Below are positions 11,601-25,100 of a stretch of 64,000 bases of DNA, piece by piece. The DNA comes from Spirodela intermedia. Lineage: Eukaryota > Streptophyta > Magnoliopsida > Alismatales > Araceae. A program made the translations under genes and the position numbers. The stretch lies in assembly GCA_902729315.2 (NCBI GenBank), contig LR746269.1, forward strand, positions 7,724,231 to 7,788,230. Direction: 5' to 3'. Position 1 is the first letter of the stretch. Every line of letters begins with the position of its first letter. The notes beneath the pieces were generated by a model that saw nothing but the letters and a program-made list of their open reading frames with translations, made no database searches and was not told the DNA's origin.

Positions 11601-14600
11601 AAGACCTTTATTGAGCTATCGATACATAATAGCCTTTTGAAAAACTCCAAACATGCAGAATGGCATGGTTTTCTCGTTGATCTCTCTGTGATCACATTGC
11701 CTCAATACAAGCTGGTTGGGGGATCTTCAACAAATTTTTTGTGTCTGATTGATGCTGAGTGTATTTCATTTCTTGTAAATTGTTTCACATTATTTCCGAT
11801 CAACTGAATTATCAAATATTTATTAATGATTCTCCAAAGAAGTTGAATTGCTTCATAGGTGGACAGATGCAACCTTTCAGAGAAGTGTAGAAATAAGCCT
11901 CCCTTTGAAGAAAGAATCCTACCTTTCGTTCCACTCTGCTTTCAAATTTCTGCACAATCTTTACTCAACCCTTTAGTGTAAGAACGTAGTAAATGGTATT
12001 CCAAGGTAGGAGATGCGAGAATCTCCTACCTCACAATCTAGTATGACAATTCGCCCTCCTTTCCTTTCTTCCTTCAATACTTGTGCTGATAATCAAACGC
12101 TCTTCATCCTTCCCCCTTAGTCAGGTTCATTAATCTGGTAATTCAGTTGTCCTCAAACAAAGTTTGATTGTGTACTTTGGATACTGGGTGTGTTGTTACC
12201 ACTAAAACTTACAGATATAGCTGGAAGATTCGCCTAGCTTGAATATCATTCTCATGGTGACTTATCTTTTTCCACATTGGTATTGATATGCCTGTGTTCA
12301 TTTCCAAATCATTACGCTTTTTGGAGTAATCTTCTAAACATTGGTTGGTAGCTATGCCAAATCTCGAGAAATTCACTTATCAGTGCCTCTGAACGATTTC
12401 CATCACTGTTTTTACCTGTTTGACATTTCCAGGGTATGCCTGTGGCTCCTTTATGGGATTTCTCCCGGGGACAATTTGTTGGAGTGCTTAGTGCGTTGGA
12501 CTTCATATTGATTCTGAGAGAGGTATTTCAGCATCATTCAATGTCTTTATTTACTACATTACAACTTTATGTTATCTTTAATTTGGAATATTTCTTTCTA
12601 TTTATGTAAGTATATTTAGATCTATTTTACATCTGTGGACATTTGTAGTCGATTTATATTTTTATCATATTTTTTTCCTTGATCGTGTTCATCATATTCC
12701 CAAATTTGATGTATAAACCAAAAAAGCAAGGTTTGAGTGTTCATGAAAAAATCTTAGATACGTTTTTACTTGACCAGCAGAAACGGCATGGAATCTCCAT
12801 TTCTCTTACCTTTCAATCCTTCAAGCTAATCATCCAGACTTATCTGGATCAGGGCCTATACCATTGGTGCTTACCAGGCGCAAGAGAGTCAGACACCTAC
12901 TTTGGTGTCTGTTTTTGTCCCCTTGCAGTTCTGGGTTTCAATGACTGACCTATTTGATTCCATGTCTGCTGATGTAAATTCATTTCAAATCATTTGTCAA
13001 GTTCACAGTATTGCACAGGCCAGTTACAGGTGGATTTTTTTTTTTAAATTTTGTAAAAGGAGTCCGAGACCATGGATGTCACCTCATTAATCTGTTTTTC
13101 AGGCATACGAGCTATATTATGATAGATCATAATTTAGTTATCTTGTTTCTTAATTGGGAAGGTTCTGAATACAATATCAGATCTCCAAGCGGATGCTTTT
13201 TTTTCGTTCCTCTTATTTTTTACAAATTTGAACTTTCTTCGGTTTTCTTGATTTTTTGTCTGTCATTATGATGTGGTGTAAATTTATCCACATATTTAAC
13301 AACTGCAGCTTGGAAATCATGGTTCAAATCTGACGGAGGAAGAGCTTGAAACTCATACAATATCTGCTTGGAAAGAGGGAAAGCAGCAACTCCACAGGCA
13401 AGTTGATGGTCATGGAAGACTGATTCAGAGGGATTTACTGCATGTAAGCTTTGTCTGATTGCTGACGTAAACTGCTTTTTTCTTTTAGTTGTTGCTAGCT
13501 AGGTGAGGCATGTTGACAGAGCAAGAGTGGAATGTTGACTATCTTACACAGTAAAAGTTTATTATTGGATATATTAAGTTTGGCTGATATTTTGGTTGCA
13601 TGGGACATTCAGTATTTATACCAGGGCGTGAACATTCTTTCCTTTAAAACAGTTTATATTTTGACAGCTCTTGGTGAATGCATTTGCACAGGCAGTAGTG
13701 TACGAGTTCAGAATATTTATTATATCGTGTGGTTGTACAATATGGCCCAGATTCTCTAACATATCAGATGGACTGGATATTCAAGTTTTTATCTGATTTT
13801 GTTCTCTCCTTTCTCTCAGTTTCATCCTTCTCTGTTCTTTGGATTTCTGGTCAAATTCATTGAAGACATTCCTTAATCTCAATTGGCTTCCACATATCTC
13901 GTATTTATTGGTTTTTGTCTTTTGATTGACTTTGGGGTGATTTTTCTATCGCTTCCTTGTATTCACCCATTGACGCTTGAACCTGTGCTGGCGGTTTTAC
14001 TATGCCAGTTTCCTTTGTTTGGCTTCAGTTTGAGAGGTGGGGCTGATGCTCCAATCCTCCTCTATGATGTCTGGTCTCTGGCTAGTGTAAAAGCATAATC
14101 ATAAGTGGGCCTAATGTGGGATTCCTTCATGTACCCTGATCCTGCTTCTGTCCTTTAGCTACCTGCATGCTGAAGCATATATCCCACCTTGTAATGTCTA
14201 TCCAACTCTGTATACAATGGTTGTGATTATGTTGACATTCGTTCTTCCCCTCGCCCTCTCTCTGGTATCCTTCACCATCAGGGCCTCTTTACATTTGTGC
14301 TGCTCCAGTTTCTGGAACACATCTCTATGCTGAAAGAACAGGTGACAATGAACCAGCACTGCAGTCAACTTGGTAGTGGTTGACCATCCAACGTCTTATG
14401 GTATCCTCAGGGAAAACCGCTTTTTGTTTACCATCACAACAAGGATTTTTGCCTCTCTTATTGTGCACCACTAATGCCCTATGCCATGTTACTGAATGGA
14501 GTAATTTTCTGCCGTTTTCTGGCAGCTGAATCTAAAATGTAATGCTCCGCAAGCCTATGATAGATAAGTTGATTACTCACCGTGGTCTTCAAATGAGATC

Positions 14601-17600
14601 AACAGACACGTAGGGGGCATCCTGCAAGATCCATGTCTCTGTTTCTGATCCCTATAACAGGAATCTCTTTTTCCACTGTTGAAGGGATCCATTCCTGTGC
14701 AATCTCCTGTTTTGAGTTCCGCCTACTGGTTGAGTTCCTCTTTTGTTTTCATGCTGACGATTACTCTCCAGCATGTGGAACCTAGTCTCAAGCACTCTTT
14801 TGACAACTGTGGCAAAACATTGTCGAAGACAGGAGTGATCTATGTACTTCTATCATTTGCAATTCGGCATTTAAATTATCTAGCCTCAGTCACTCTTCAA
14901 TGACTTCAGGGCCTCCTTTGTACTCACAACATATGTTTTGAGACTGCAGTTAATTTTTTTGTTGGTAACTTAGTCACCCTTCGGGTTCCTCTGGCAACTG
15001 TGATTTCTAATGACTGTTTTCGTCGTCTGAAAATTCTATTGCAACTGAGATGATACCAGTATCATTTTTATGAGTGAATAATTTTGCCCATCTTGGCTGT
15101 TTTGGTGCAGATGGGACCTTACGATACACTGGCTGATATAGCCTTGAAGATTTTGCAGAATGAAGTGGCTACAGTCCCAATTATTCATTCTTCTGCAAAA
15201 GATGGTTCTTTTCCGCAGTTATTGTATCTTGCATCACTTTCAGGGATACTGAAATGTAAGTTTTTCTTATGTTCACAGTCGTTGCATAAAAATGGCGAAT
15301 ATCAAAGTATCTATACCATCTCAAGAACTTAGTTCTAAAACCCCTTCTTTTCCTACATGCAGGTGTATGCAGACATTTTAGGCATTCTTCCAGTTCCCTA
15401 CCGATTCTCCAACAACCAATATGTTCATTTCCTATTGGTACATGGGTTCCAAACATTGGAGAAACAAATGTTCGGCCTCTGGCAATGCTCAGATCAAATG
15501 CTTCACTTAGCTCTGCCCTATCTTTGTTAGTTGAAGGTACTTTTCAGCTCAGAGTACAGGCAACCAGGCACTATTTTGTTTGGGTAGTTATATTCTGTCT
15601 GAAAATATTCTCTGGCAGTTGAAGAATGATGCGTTTTATGCCTTATGCATATCTAGATTTTGCCACTTTAAGGAGAGGGGACTCACTAACATGACAAGAG
15701 AAATCATTTGTTTCCCCGTTTGTCGTGCTTTTTTTTCCTTTTTTTCGACTGGAGCCTGAAGAAACATCAAAGAGTAGCTTCGCATAGCTCTTTTTTACAC
15801 TGCATTACAATGGAACTTCAGACACATCAACTGACCCAACACCTTGAGGACCTATAAAGATAGTAATGAACGTCCATTGCATTACTAGTGTTATAACTCC
15901 CTGGAAAAACGACACTCATAAGACTTCACAGATCACTACACCTTGGAACACAATTCAAGTGATTTTTTCTATCATTGACGTGGAATGAATACAATGATGA
16001 AAAATCGAGAGTCCTGCGGTTAATGCTAAAAAACCAGGTCAAAAGCCTCGGTACTTTTAGCATTCTTAGGATCTAATGTTGTGACCCTTTCAATGAAGTG
16101 GTTCATCATTGACTCAAAGATGAGACATAATGTTCTTTGCTTGAACTTGGGAAACGCCCCTTGGACAGTTTACTCTGAGTGATTTTGAAATATAGCATGA
16201 GACATGAAACCCAGATCCATTCAGTTTTGTTTTCGTGAGATAACTTATTTTTCGCGTATATGTAGAATTGTTCACTAATCTTGAGTGCGAAACTATGGAA
16301 CTGGGAACGGGATATTCACCTCAATAGTCGGGTAAATACCAAACAAAAGTCTTAAAAACGGTTCCAGTTAAGGCATGGGTATAGGTGCGCTGGAAGGTCA
16401 CAAACCTAGTGTATTTCTGCCTTGGGTCATTTCTTATGGAACCTTAATCGATGGTTTTATATTTAAACCTTAATTGAAGCATGGGGAGCCAGAAAAAAGA
16501 CTGATCGTGGAAGGTAATTTAGGCTGCTGTTATCTTCATCGGGTTAGGTTGGAATCATTTCAGTTAAATGATTAATGAAATTTATTACCGATTAGTTATT
16601 ATGAAACAAATTAGAGTAAGCCTTATATGGGACGTGAAAATTTTCTTGGTCTGATATTCTTCTTCCCAAGGCCAATGGTCTTCTTGCCATCTGTTGGATG
16701 TTGATCAGCCCTCAGACATTCATGTGAGGTTCCTTGCAACATTTCTTACTGAAATTTTTGATTAGATTTGATAATGCCTTTGTTTTTATCTGATCTTATT
16801 CTACTCCAATAATAAAACATAATTTTTTGGTGATCCAGATTTGATTTTAGAATTTTCACTTAGATCATTTATGGAAGTTGACATATATTACAATATTCAA
16901 AGGATTTCAAAAGACATTTATAGAAAGAGGAACATAGAAATATGGTTGCCACCTTAACAGTTGGCTGCTAATCAATGCTGCTTAGTGGTTTGTTGCTTGT
17001 TTAGACATTATATAATCAACATGAAAGGGCTTTATCGGATCATTCTGGTTACATTTCAGGCACATAATTTTATGGATGTCAGGGTAGTTCTGCAGAGTTC
17101 ATCAGTGATAGTTCTTCTCTGGTTGATGCAGATTGCAGTGGCCTAAATTTCCTACTGAAAATTGAAACGCTTTGTCTGTAATTTCGCCCATTGCTAAATT
17201 CTATCTTCTGTAATGAATTAATTACTATTAATTTCAAAATATTTATGAAACAATGTGATGCTACCATATTTCATCTGAGGGAAAATATCTGCAAGGATTC
17301 CTCGTATGAGAATCAGATCTCCGAAATTAATTCACATCAAGCAGGAATCCCTTCTCTTCTTTTCAATGAGCTGCTGCAATCGTTAAATAGCATGAACTGA
17401 CGTCTATTCATTTCAACTTCACAGCTCGAGTTAGTTCGATACCAATAGTTGATGATAATGACTCACTGGTGGACATATATTCTCGAAGGTAAACGACCTT
17501 CACAACTGGTTTTAAACGATTTTTCTCTCAATGTTGGATTTGGGTAGTTGACTTTTTCGTCCCCTCATGACAGTGATATTACTTATCTTGCCAAAGACAA

Positions 17601-18083
17601 AGTCTATGCTCAAGTCCACCTCGATGAAATGAGCATCCATCAGGTTAGCCTCTCCTTGCAAAATCCCATTTTTTCTTCCTCTGAACTTCCCAACCATTTT
17701 CTTTCCCCCTTTTTCTACCAAACAAGTAAGACCCTCTCTCCATCTTTTTCTTCATTCGATTACTAAACGTGGCTCTCCCCCGTTGACCCAGGCGTTGCAA
17801 CTTGGACAAGATGCCAGCTCTCCGTTTGGTTTCTTCAACGGGCAGAGATGCCATATGTGCCTGCGCACCGATCCTCTGCAGAAAGTGATGGAACGGCTGG
17901 CCAATCCTGGTAAGCATCTGCACTACTTGCCATCTATCCAAGATCCTTATTGATAGAATTGCATTTGAATGTTCTGGGCCATCTATTTTAGGCGTGAGGC
18001 GCATCATCGTCATCGAAGCTGGCAGCAAGCGCGTGGAGGGCATCATCTCCTTGAGCGACATGTTCAGGTTCTTGCTGGGCTGA
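8611..18083 (+). CDS. SNF4: SNF4-type SnRK1 subunit (KIN beta-gamma: glycogen-binding domain plus four CBS domains)
   Basis: This is the plant-specific regulatory subunit of the SnRK1 energy-sensing kinase, which fuses a carbohydrate-binding module to an AMPK-gamma-like CBS module. Exons are 8611-8738, 9050-9137, 9687-9869, 10935-11069, 11187-11246, 12433-12522, 13309-13443, 15111-15255, 15363-15536, 17425-17488, 17574-17643, 17792-17909 and 17992-18083. All are GT-AG and give 493 residues, close to Arabidopsis SNF4. Residues about 18-105 form the binding module ([34 protein letters not shown]). CBS repeats follow from about 175 ([20 protein letters not shown], then [28 protein letters not shown] and [16 protein letters not shown] at the C-terminus). 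The start is the first in-frame ATG; the frame is open upstream but has no earlier ATG after the last stop. The long introns 13444-15110 and 15537-17424 show no recognisable insert. Confidence 0.96.
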
Positions 18084-19150
18084 GCCTTTCTCTCCAGATG
18101 CTGTGCTCTGGCAGGCGTGCGGCGGTGCCGAAGCTTTTGGTGATCAGCCCCACCTGCCCAGACCCTAGCCTCTCTCTGCCCTTGTTCTTCTTCATCCCCA
18201 TGATTCAGATGGACGCCGGGGGGCCAGTCACTGGCCTTCTACGAGATCAGGCCAGGAGGTCTGTAAATGCGAGAGTTTCTTTTCCCTGCCGCTGCTTTCT
18301 CCTGATTATTGTCATTAACATTGCCATTGCCACCATCCTGATTCGTTCTTCATGTTCTACGTGTGTAATTATGTAGAATAACAACGGACCCACCTCCCCC
18401 CCCTCCACCGCAGCCCCTGGCAGACTGCGTCTGGTGTGCTCCTTTCCCATGTTCTTGGCTGGTCTAAAAGCTTCAATGCCACCAGCCATAGAGAGGCTCC
18501 CCCTGTGTTCACCCACGGATCTCAATCCCTTCCTCGACTCTTACTTGCACATGTTTCTCTCACTCTTTCTGTGCCTTGATAGATGGGAGCTTGGCAGGAC
18601 TTGGTGGGAGCAGAGTACTGAGAATCTATATATGGTATGTTGAATGTTTTAGCCTCCAATCATATACAGAGCTGAATGGATCATGGTTCTGTTCACACCA
18701 TGTACTGATGAAGCAAAAACCCCTCAGATGGATGATAGCTGCACAAGGTGATCTCTATCACAGTTTGTGTGCTGATTCTAGTTGTTAACCCCAGTCTTGG
18801 CTGACCCAAAAGGCTGTGTTGAGAATTGAAACCCTCAGTCTGACAAATCAAGAGCAGTAATCTGCAGGCAAAGTGAGCCTTTTTTTTTTTAATTGTTGCC
18901 TGATATAGTATAAGAATTTGTGTGGATCTTACTGTGTCAGGGGGCAAAGGTTAGCCTCGACGTAATGCAACTAGCCTGGACTGGGTCTGGGTAGAGAGAG
19001 GGAGGGAGAGAGAGGTTCTTTGACAATTCCAACACATTGACTTGTGGAAGAACTTGCTTTCAGTGGTCTATTGCACGCTTACAACAGTGGCCTGCTGCTT
19101 GTCTGCAGTAGTAGAAGAGGATGGACAACGAGATCAGAAGAACCAGTGGG
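18084..19150. other. Convergent 3' ends of the SNF4 and SPATA20-like genes
   Basis: The stop codons of the two convergent genes are about 1.07 kb apart. The interval should hold both 3' untranslated regions, perhaps overlapping. It contains a T-run at 18881-18890 and AATAA-like stretches, but no reliable poly(A) site can be picked on either strand. No further gene is visible. Confidence 0.6.
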
Positions 19151-22100
19151 CTATGCTCCGGTGGGAGTTTTGTTCAGCAGAGTGTAGAGAGCTTGAAGGG
19201 AGGTGACGGGTGCTCTGCAGACAAAGTTTTCACAGACATGAGCCACTGTGGTCTGGTGGAGCAGGCTGTTCCTGGCCATGGCAGCGATACTCAGGTTGCC
19301 TTCTTGCCAGAATTCCATTTCTTCTTCTTTGCTGGGGTCAATCTGGATGACCTGCAATTGAGGAGCATGAGTAAAAGAAAGAGGAATTAGTATCTGATTC
19401 GAACTAGTAAAGAAATTTTTAGAGAGAAACGAGAAAGAGAGGATTGAGTGCTTCTTAAGAGATTTCAGGAGAGAATAGAGTGAGAAAGAGGATCTGGTGG
19501 TCTGAGTCATGGTTCTCAATGGATTGCAAGCGGGAGAAGAGGAAGAAAGAGGAGTATGTGGATCTAATTCATGCTTCTGAAGAGATTCAACAAAGAGGAT
19601 CACGAGGTCTGATTCAAGCTACTCAAGAGATCTGAAGAGATGGGGGAAATAGAATGAAGGATTGGGTGATCTGAATGGAGCTTCTCAAGACTTTATAAGG
19701 TGGAAAGGGAGATGAAGAACGAAGGGTTGGGTGATCTGAATGTGAGATTACAAGACGGAGGGAGGGAAAAAAAGAAGTAAGATCATCAAGTGATCAACTC
19801 CACTCAATTAGAAGAGTACTGCTCACCCTCCTGTTAGGATCATATGACGAGTAAACAGTGGAGACCATGCCATTGAATTCTGGGGAAGCCTTGTTGCCAA
19901 CTATCACCACCTGTTTCCTGGACGAAACAGCCAGCATGTCTGCAGCGCAGCACATCAGTGGGACTGCTACACTCTGCTCTCTCAGTCTAGATTCAAACAC
20001 CGCCTGCAAGAAAAAAAAGAAGAAAAAAAGGATACAGATTATGGAGTAGGAATCATGAATCCAAGCATTGATGGGTGTGACAATAAAATCAGTGACATTA
20101 TATGGCTTTGCAAGGTCGAACAAACCATGAGGTGCTCTGCTTTTTTATGGTAATCATCAGATCTGCCATTCGAGAACATGGAGGACAGTCTTATGAGATT
20201 TATCGCTGATACAGAGTTTCCGGAAGGCTCTGAACCATCGTAATCTTCTTTAACTCGTAGAAGGACAGAAGGGTCTTCTCCCGGAGTGTTGAAGTATCCT
20301 CCCCCTATTGCGTCGAGGAACAGCTCGTCCTGGAAAACCATGGGATATCAAGAACAGTGAGACTCACAGAGGCGAAAAAGACTGGTACAGAATGATCTTG
20401 ATGCGGAGAGAAATGTGCCCATCTGCATGCCTGAGTAGCCTGCAGATCAACAGCCCACTTAAGCCACTTGATTGCGCCACCAAATTCGTATAGATCCAGC
20501 AACCCTGCTATCAGAAAGGCATAATCGTCCAGAAAGCCTGGAGCTTTTGATGGGCCATTTCGGAAGCTGTGAGTCAGTCTGTGAGAGTGCTCGTCGTAGA
20601 GATGAGTCCTGATGAAAGCTGATGCCTTCTCTGCAACTTCCAGGTACTCGCTTGGCTGTGAACAGAAGAAGCACAACATGCACAGAATGAAGACCCAGAA
20701 GTCAATCAAGTTCTCAGATGGAGTCCACATGGTAGATTGCAGGAATATTGGAAAGTTTGACTTTCAAATGTAGTTTTCTTGGTTAGTGATTCTCAGTATA
20801 AATAGCATGAAACAAACCTAAACCCTGGAGGGAAGGTCTATTTTTAGTTAATGGTGATTGTTTCTGGAACACAAACCCAGAAGACCAATTTCCACGCAGG
20901 CTGACCAATATGAGCTCATTCTTCAACCTCTTACATTATTTCTGATAAAATTAATCTAGTCAAAGGAAAGCTTCAATTTTATGTCGATTCAAATGACTCT
21001 GCACTTGAGCCAAGGGTATGGCGGATGTGTAGCTATGGGTGCTGAACCTTTGCAAAATATGTTAAGTGTTATAGCAGTCAAGATCCAGCATGGGCAAAGT
21101 TCTTGATGAGAACCGGACTTCACTTCACAAAGACTATGATGATTGGAGCTCAGACCCTTCAGAGCTCGCAAGTTTTGAACCTCCCCATATTTTCTTGCTA
21201 AGTTTACAGGAAAAACACTGTAGAAAAGGGCTAAGGATGACGACTTACTGGGAAAAAAAAAAGAAAGAGTTATGCGTATAGTGCAACTCCTCAGGAGGAC
21301 GAAGTTAATAATGACATAACTACAATGGACTAGAAGATCCAAGCATGATTCAATGATTCATTTGAGACATTTCTGATAGACAAGCTTAACACTCAATGGA
21401 TAGAGCATTTAAACCAAGGTTATATTCAGGAGTCATCTGAAAACTTGGTACTGAAATTCGCTGCACAAGCATCTTGAGATCACCTTAATAAGACTTCTTA
21501 AGACTACTAAGTTTTATTTCCTCCAAGAACTCTCTACAACATAGAAATTCATATGTTGGAGCAAAGAATGTCTAAACTGCCCCAAATTTGAAAAATGTAT
21601 GAGAATCTGTCACATGTTGGCTGATTCGAAACAAATTTCACTAGTTTAAGGAAAAAGTAGCCAGTGAGAAGAGGGTTCTTGGAAGGAATAGGACTAAGTT
21701 AAGTTCTTATTACACAACATGGAGGAAGAACTTCTAAAATACCCGATCCATGGTCGGAATATGCTTGTGTTGATTTTTCGAAATAGATGGATAATTAATC
21801 TTTATAAGCCAACGAACAGGGGAATAAATTAACAGAATTTTCATGCAACGTGTATTTATGACTTAGGGCTGAGGATTATCCCATGACTTGGCTTTGACAT
21901 GAACCAGCCGATGAAAGAATCACTAAACTCTATCCAAGTTCATTATTTGTAATTAAATGGCTTAAATATTCGCAGATCAATAAATTAACTCAAACATTTC
22001 AAATTACATTTGGTTGAATTTATGTGCACCTTGAAATTAATGTTCCACTTAAGTTCATGTCATTTAGAATTTGACTCAACAGACCACCAATCATATAGAT

Positions 22101-25100
22101 GACTAGAAATGAAAGAATATCTTTAACATAGAAAGTACATGACTTACATTGCAGCCAACGACGGGGAAGTAAAATTTAGCTTCTATAGCCTCATTATTTA
22201 TAATTTTTGAAGCTCTTGCAAAAGATGATATTGCCAGTCCATTCCATGAAACAATAACCTAAAGAATCATAAAAAGCTTGAAAATTAAGAAAAGGGTACA
22301 GAGTTTCAGAATTTATTGAACGTAGTAAATGGATACCTTGTCATCTAAATGTGGCTTCGGTCTTGTTAAACGTGCATCAAAAAGTTTTTTCCTAGATGTC
22401 CCAAGAATAGCTGCATACTCATCCACAGACATGCCCATTTTTGACGCTCTCGAAGATATATCCTCTCTCTCTATCAGAACATTTTTTCCTTTGAATTCAT
22501 TGTGAGGATCACTCTTTCTGGAGAGATCACAATTTCCTGAATCTTTGACATAATAATGGTCATTGAAAAGATCTGACACATCTCCAACAGTCTTGTCAAC
22601 CTTAAGGAAAGCAGGACGATCCACAATTAGTGGTATATACTTTACATGTTATATCTACCATCCATATTCAATGCTCGTTTGACAAGAACACCATTAAGAA
22701 AAATTTCGAAAACCAGTTTTCTTCTTCTTTGGTCATTATAAATTCCCATTTTCATCGCAGCTACATTCGAATGTGTTTGCCAAGCAAGCAACAATCCCAC
22801 CTTTACTTGAACAATGGGGCCATACATAAGTCCTTTCATAACCTTTTGGGCAGAGTCTAAGAAACATACAGGAAAAACAATATTAAGAAACATGGAGCCG
22901 AATATCCACAAAAGACGAAAAAAAAAAAGAAGTAACTTTGTCAGAAAATATCTAGTAATTAAACTTGTCTTTCTAAAGGAATGAAATGGGTATCGATGAT
23001 AAGAGAGATTAAAAAAAATTAAATCCTTCAATGACTTTCAACCAAATGTCCATCCCTTAGGTGTCTTCATTAAAACAATCCCTTATAGTGTATGTACTGA
23101 AGGCTCATCAGATATTCCATATTTGAACCAGAGTCCCCGAAAAAAGAAAGAATTTTCGGACCCATGAAGACTTATTCCAGCTAAGCAATCGACGTAAGAA
23201 ATGTCTGGTTTGGTCGCTTCAGTAGGTTCGAAAATATTTTTGAAGCCTCTGTTTTCGTTTTATGACTTGTGGGCTGATTATGAGCAAAGATAATCTTTCT
23301 AGTGCAAGTTTTTTAAAGGAAGATTCTTCAATCATTTCCAGTATCTATAAAATATGAACATATATTGGGATTTAATCCCCCTTATCTGGCAATCTAATCC
23401 TAAATCTGTCATCCTTGCCCAGGACAATCACTTTTTCTTTTACCAAGTGTAGATGAATAATAAACCATAAATGATCCCAAGAGCTATCATGCTGTAGTAA
23501 TCCCAATAAATGGAATAATGCCTTCAACCTATTGATCACTTTCTCTGGTTGAGACCTGACCTGGAAACAGCCAGTCTGGACGAGATCACCAGAATTACAT
23601 CCATTTGATTTCCTATTTTCTTTCTATAGCCTGAGAAGGGTTTTGAAATTCTCCCTTAAAGAAGAATCTCGGACAAATAATTCCGTGAGCTATGGTTCTG
23701 GAGATGAGCTGGGCAAATAGCCTCAAATATGTGTCCATTGAGATCTGGAAATATACGCATGGTATAGACACTCAAGGTGAACAATGACGAACGCTGCACA
23801 TCAAATATGAAAAACAATGCACATATGAATACAAATCATACTGACCAACTAGGTACACAATGGACTTTATTTATCTCTCTCTGTACTTCTGTATGGTGTA
23901 TTTGAATGAAAATATGACACTTGAAAGATAGATGAAATAATGGATTATTTTAAGCGAGAGATTTTATACTCTTCCTCATAATATTATTGATATTAAAAAA
24001 AAAACCGGAAAGTTTTTAGGACGTTTTCTCTTCTGGACAAACCTCCTCACTCGTCCAAACATAGAATGCTCCTTCTCTTTTTCTTGTGGCACCTTCGTAT
24101 TCAGCACTGTCTGCATCTTCAGCTGAATAAATTTCACCATCTGGTCCGGTCATATCTCTTCTGACATAATCAAGAATATCCTGGGCCATGGAAGAATAAA
24201 AGGTGTCCTTTGTAATCGCGAATGCATCCAAATAAACATTAGCAAGTTGGGCTTGATCATAGAGCATCTTCTCAAAATGCGGAACTGCAAAACATTAATG
24301 AAATTAAAATTATAGCATGAGCGTCATTTAATCAATAGGTGACTACAATAAGGCGCACCAAGTAAGCACAGTTTTTCATACTTCTGAATTCGCTTTCTCA
24401 TGAACATAGTGTTATTGATGTTATCAACACAACTGCTGATAATACTTGGCATCTGATCACAGATGACTTACAAGTGAAACATGTCATGTAAAATCCATAT
24501 TACCAGTTAAAAGTTTGTGTTCAGAACTAGTCCATGACGTAGATAATGTACTTAATTTTTCAACTGAATATTCAATGCATGGAGTTTCTAAACATCTGTA
24601 CCGTTCCACTTCCCATTGCATCAATTCCTATGAGGCTTTGGATAAAATTTAGGTCTATTAGATGCCACGTGTTTTGCTTACATTCCCCTTGAGGATATGA
24701 ACTACCACATAGGAAGCACACACTTCCAACATGCATAATTGGTATCAGCTTAGTCTAGAGTGATGGATGATTCATGGAATATCTTGGACAATTCGGAGGA
24801 AAGAAGAAAACAGATGTGAGGGTGTAGCAAGGTTTCTCGTGTATTTCTTGGTGAGTTATACACTCCTTATGAGGGGGCATCTGCTACTCACTTTGTTCCT
24901 TTCTTTTTCATTTTATTTTTCCTTTTTTTGTCGAGGGGGAATTATCAGGGGCAATATATGAACACAACAGCATATCATTTTTAGAACTGTTAACGAATTA
25001 CAATTGAATTCACATTGTCGGTGGTAACTGGAGTAGCTAAAAATTCACACGTGCCATCGGTAGATGTAAGAGAAAGTTAGTCCAAACAAGCGAATATAAT

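Noticed and set aside
15537-17424. Extra exon or inserted element in the 1.9 kb SNF4 intron
   Set aside because: Flanking exons join in phase without it and no transposon protein or ends are seen.
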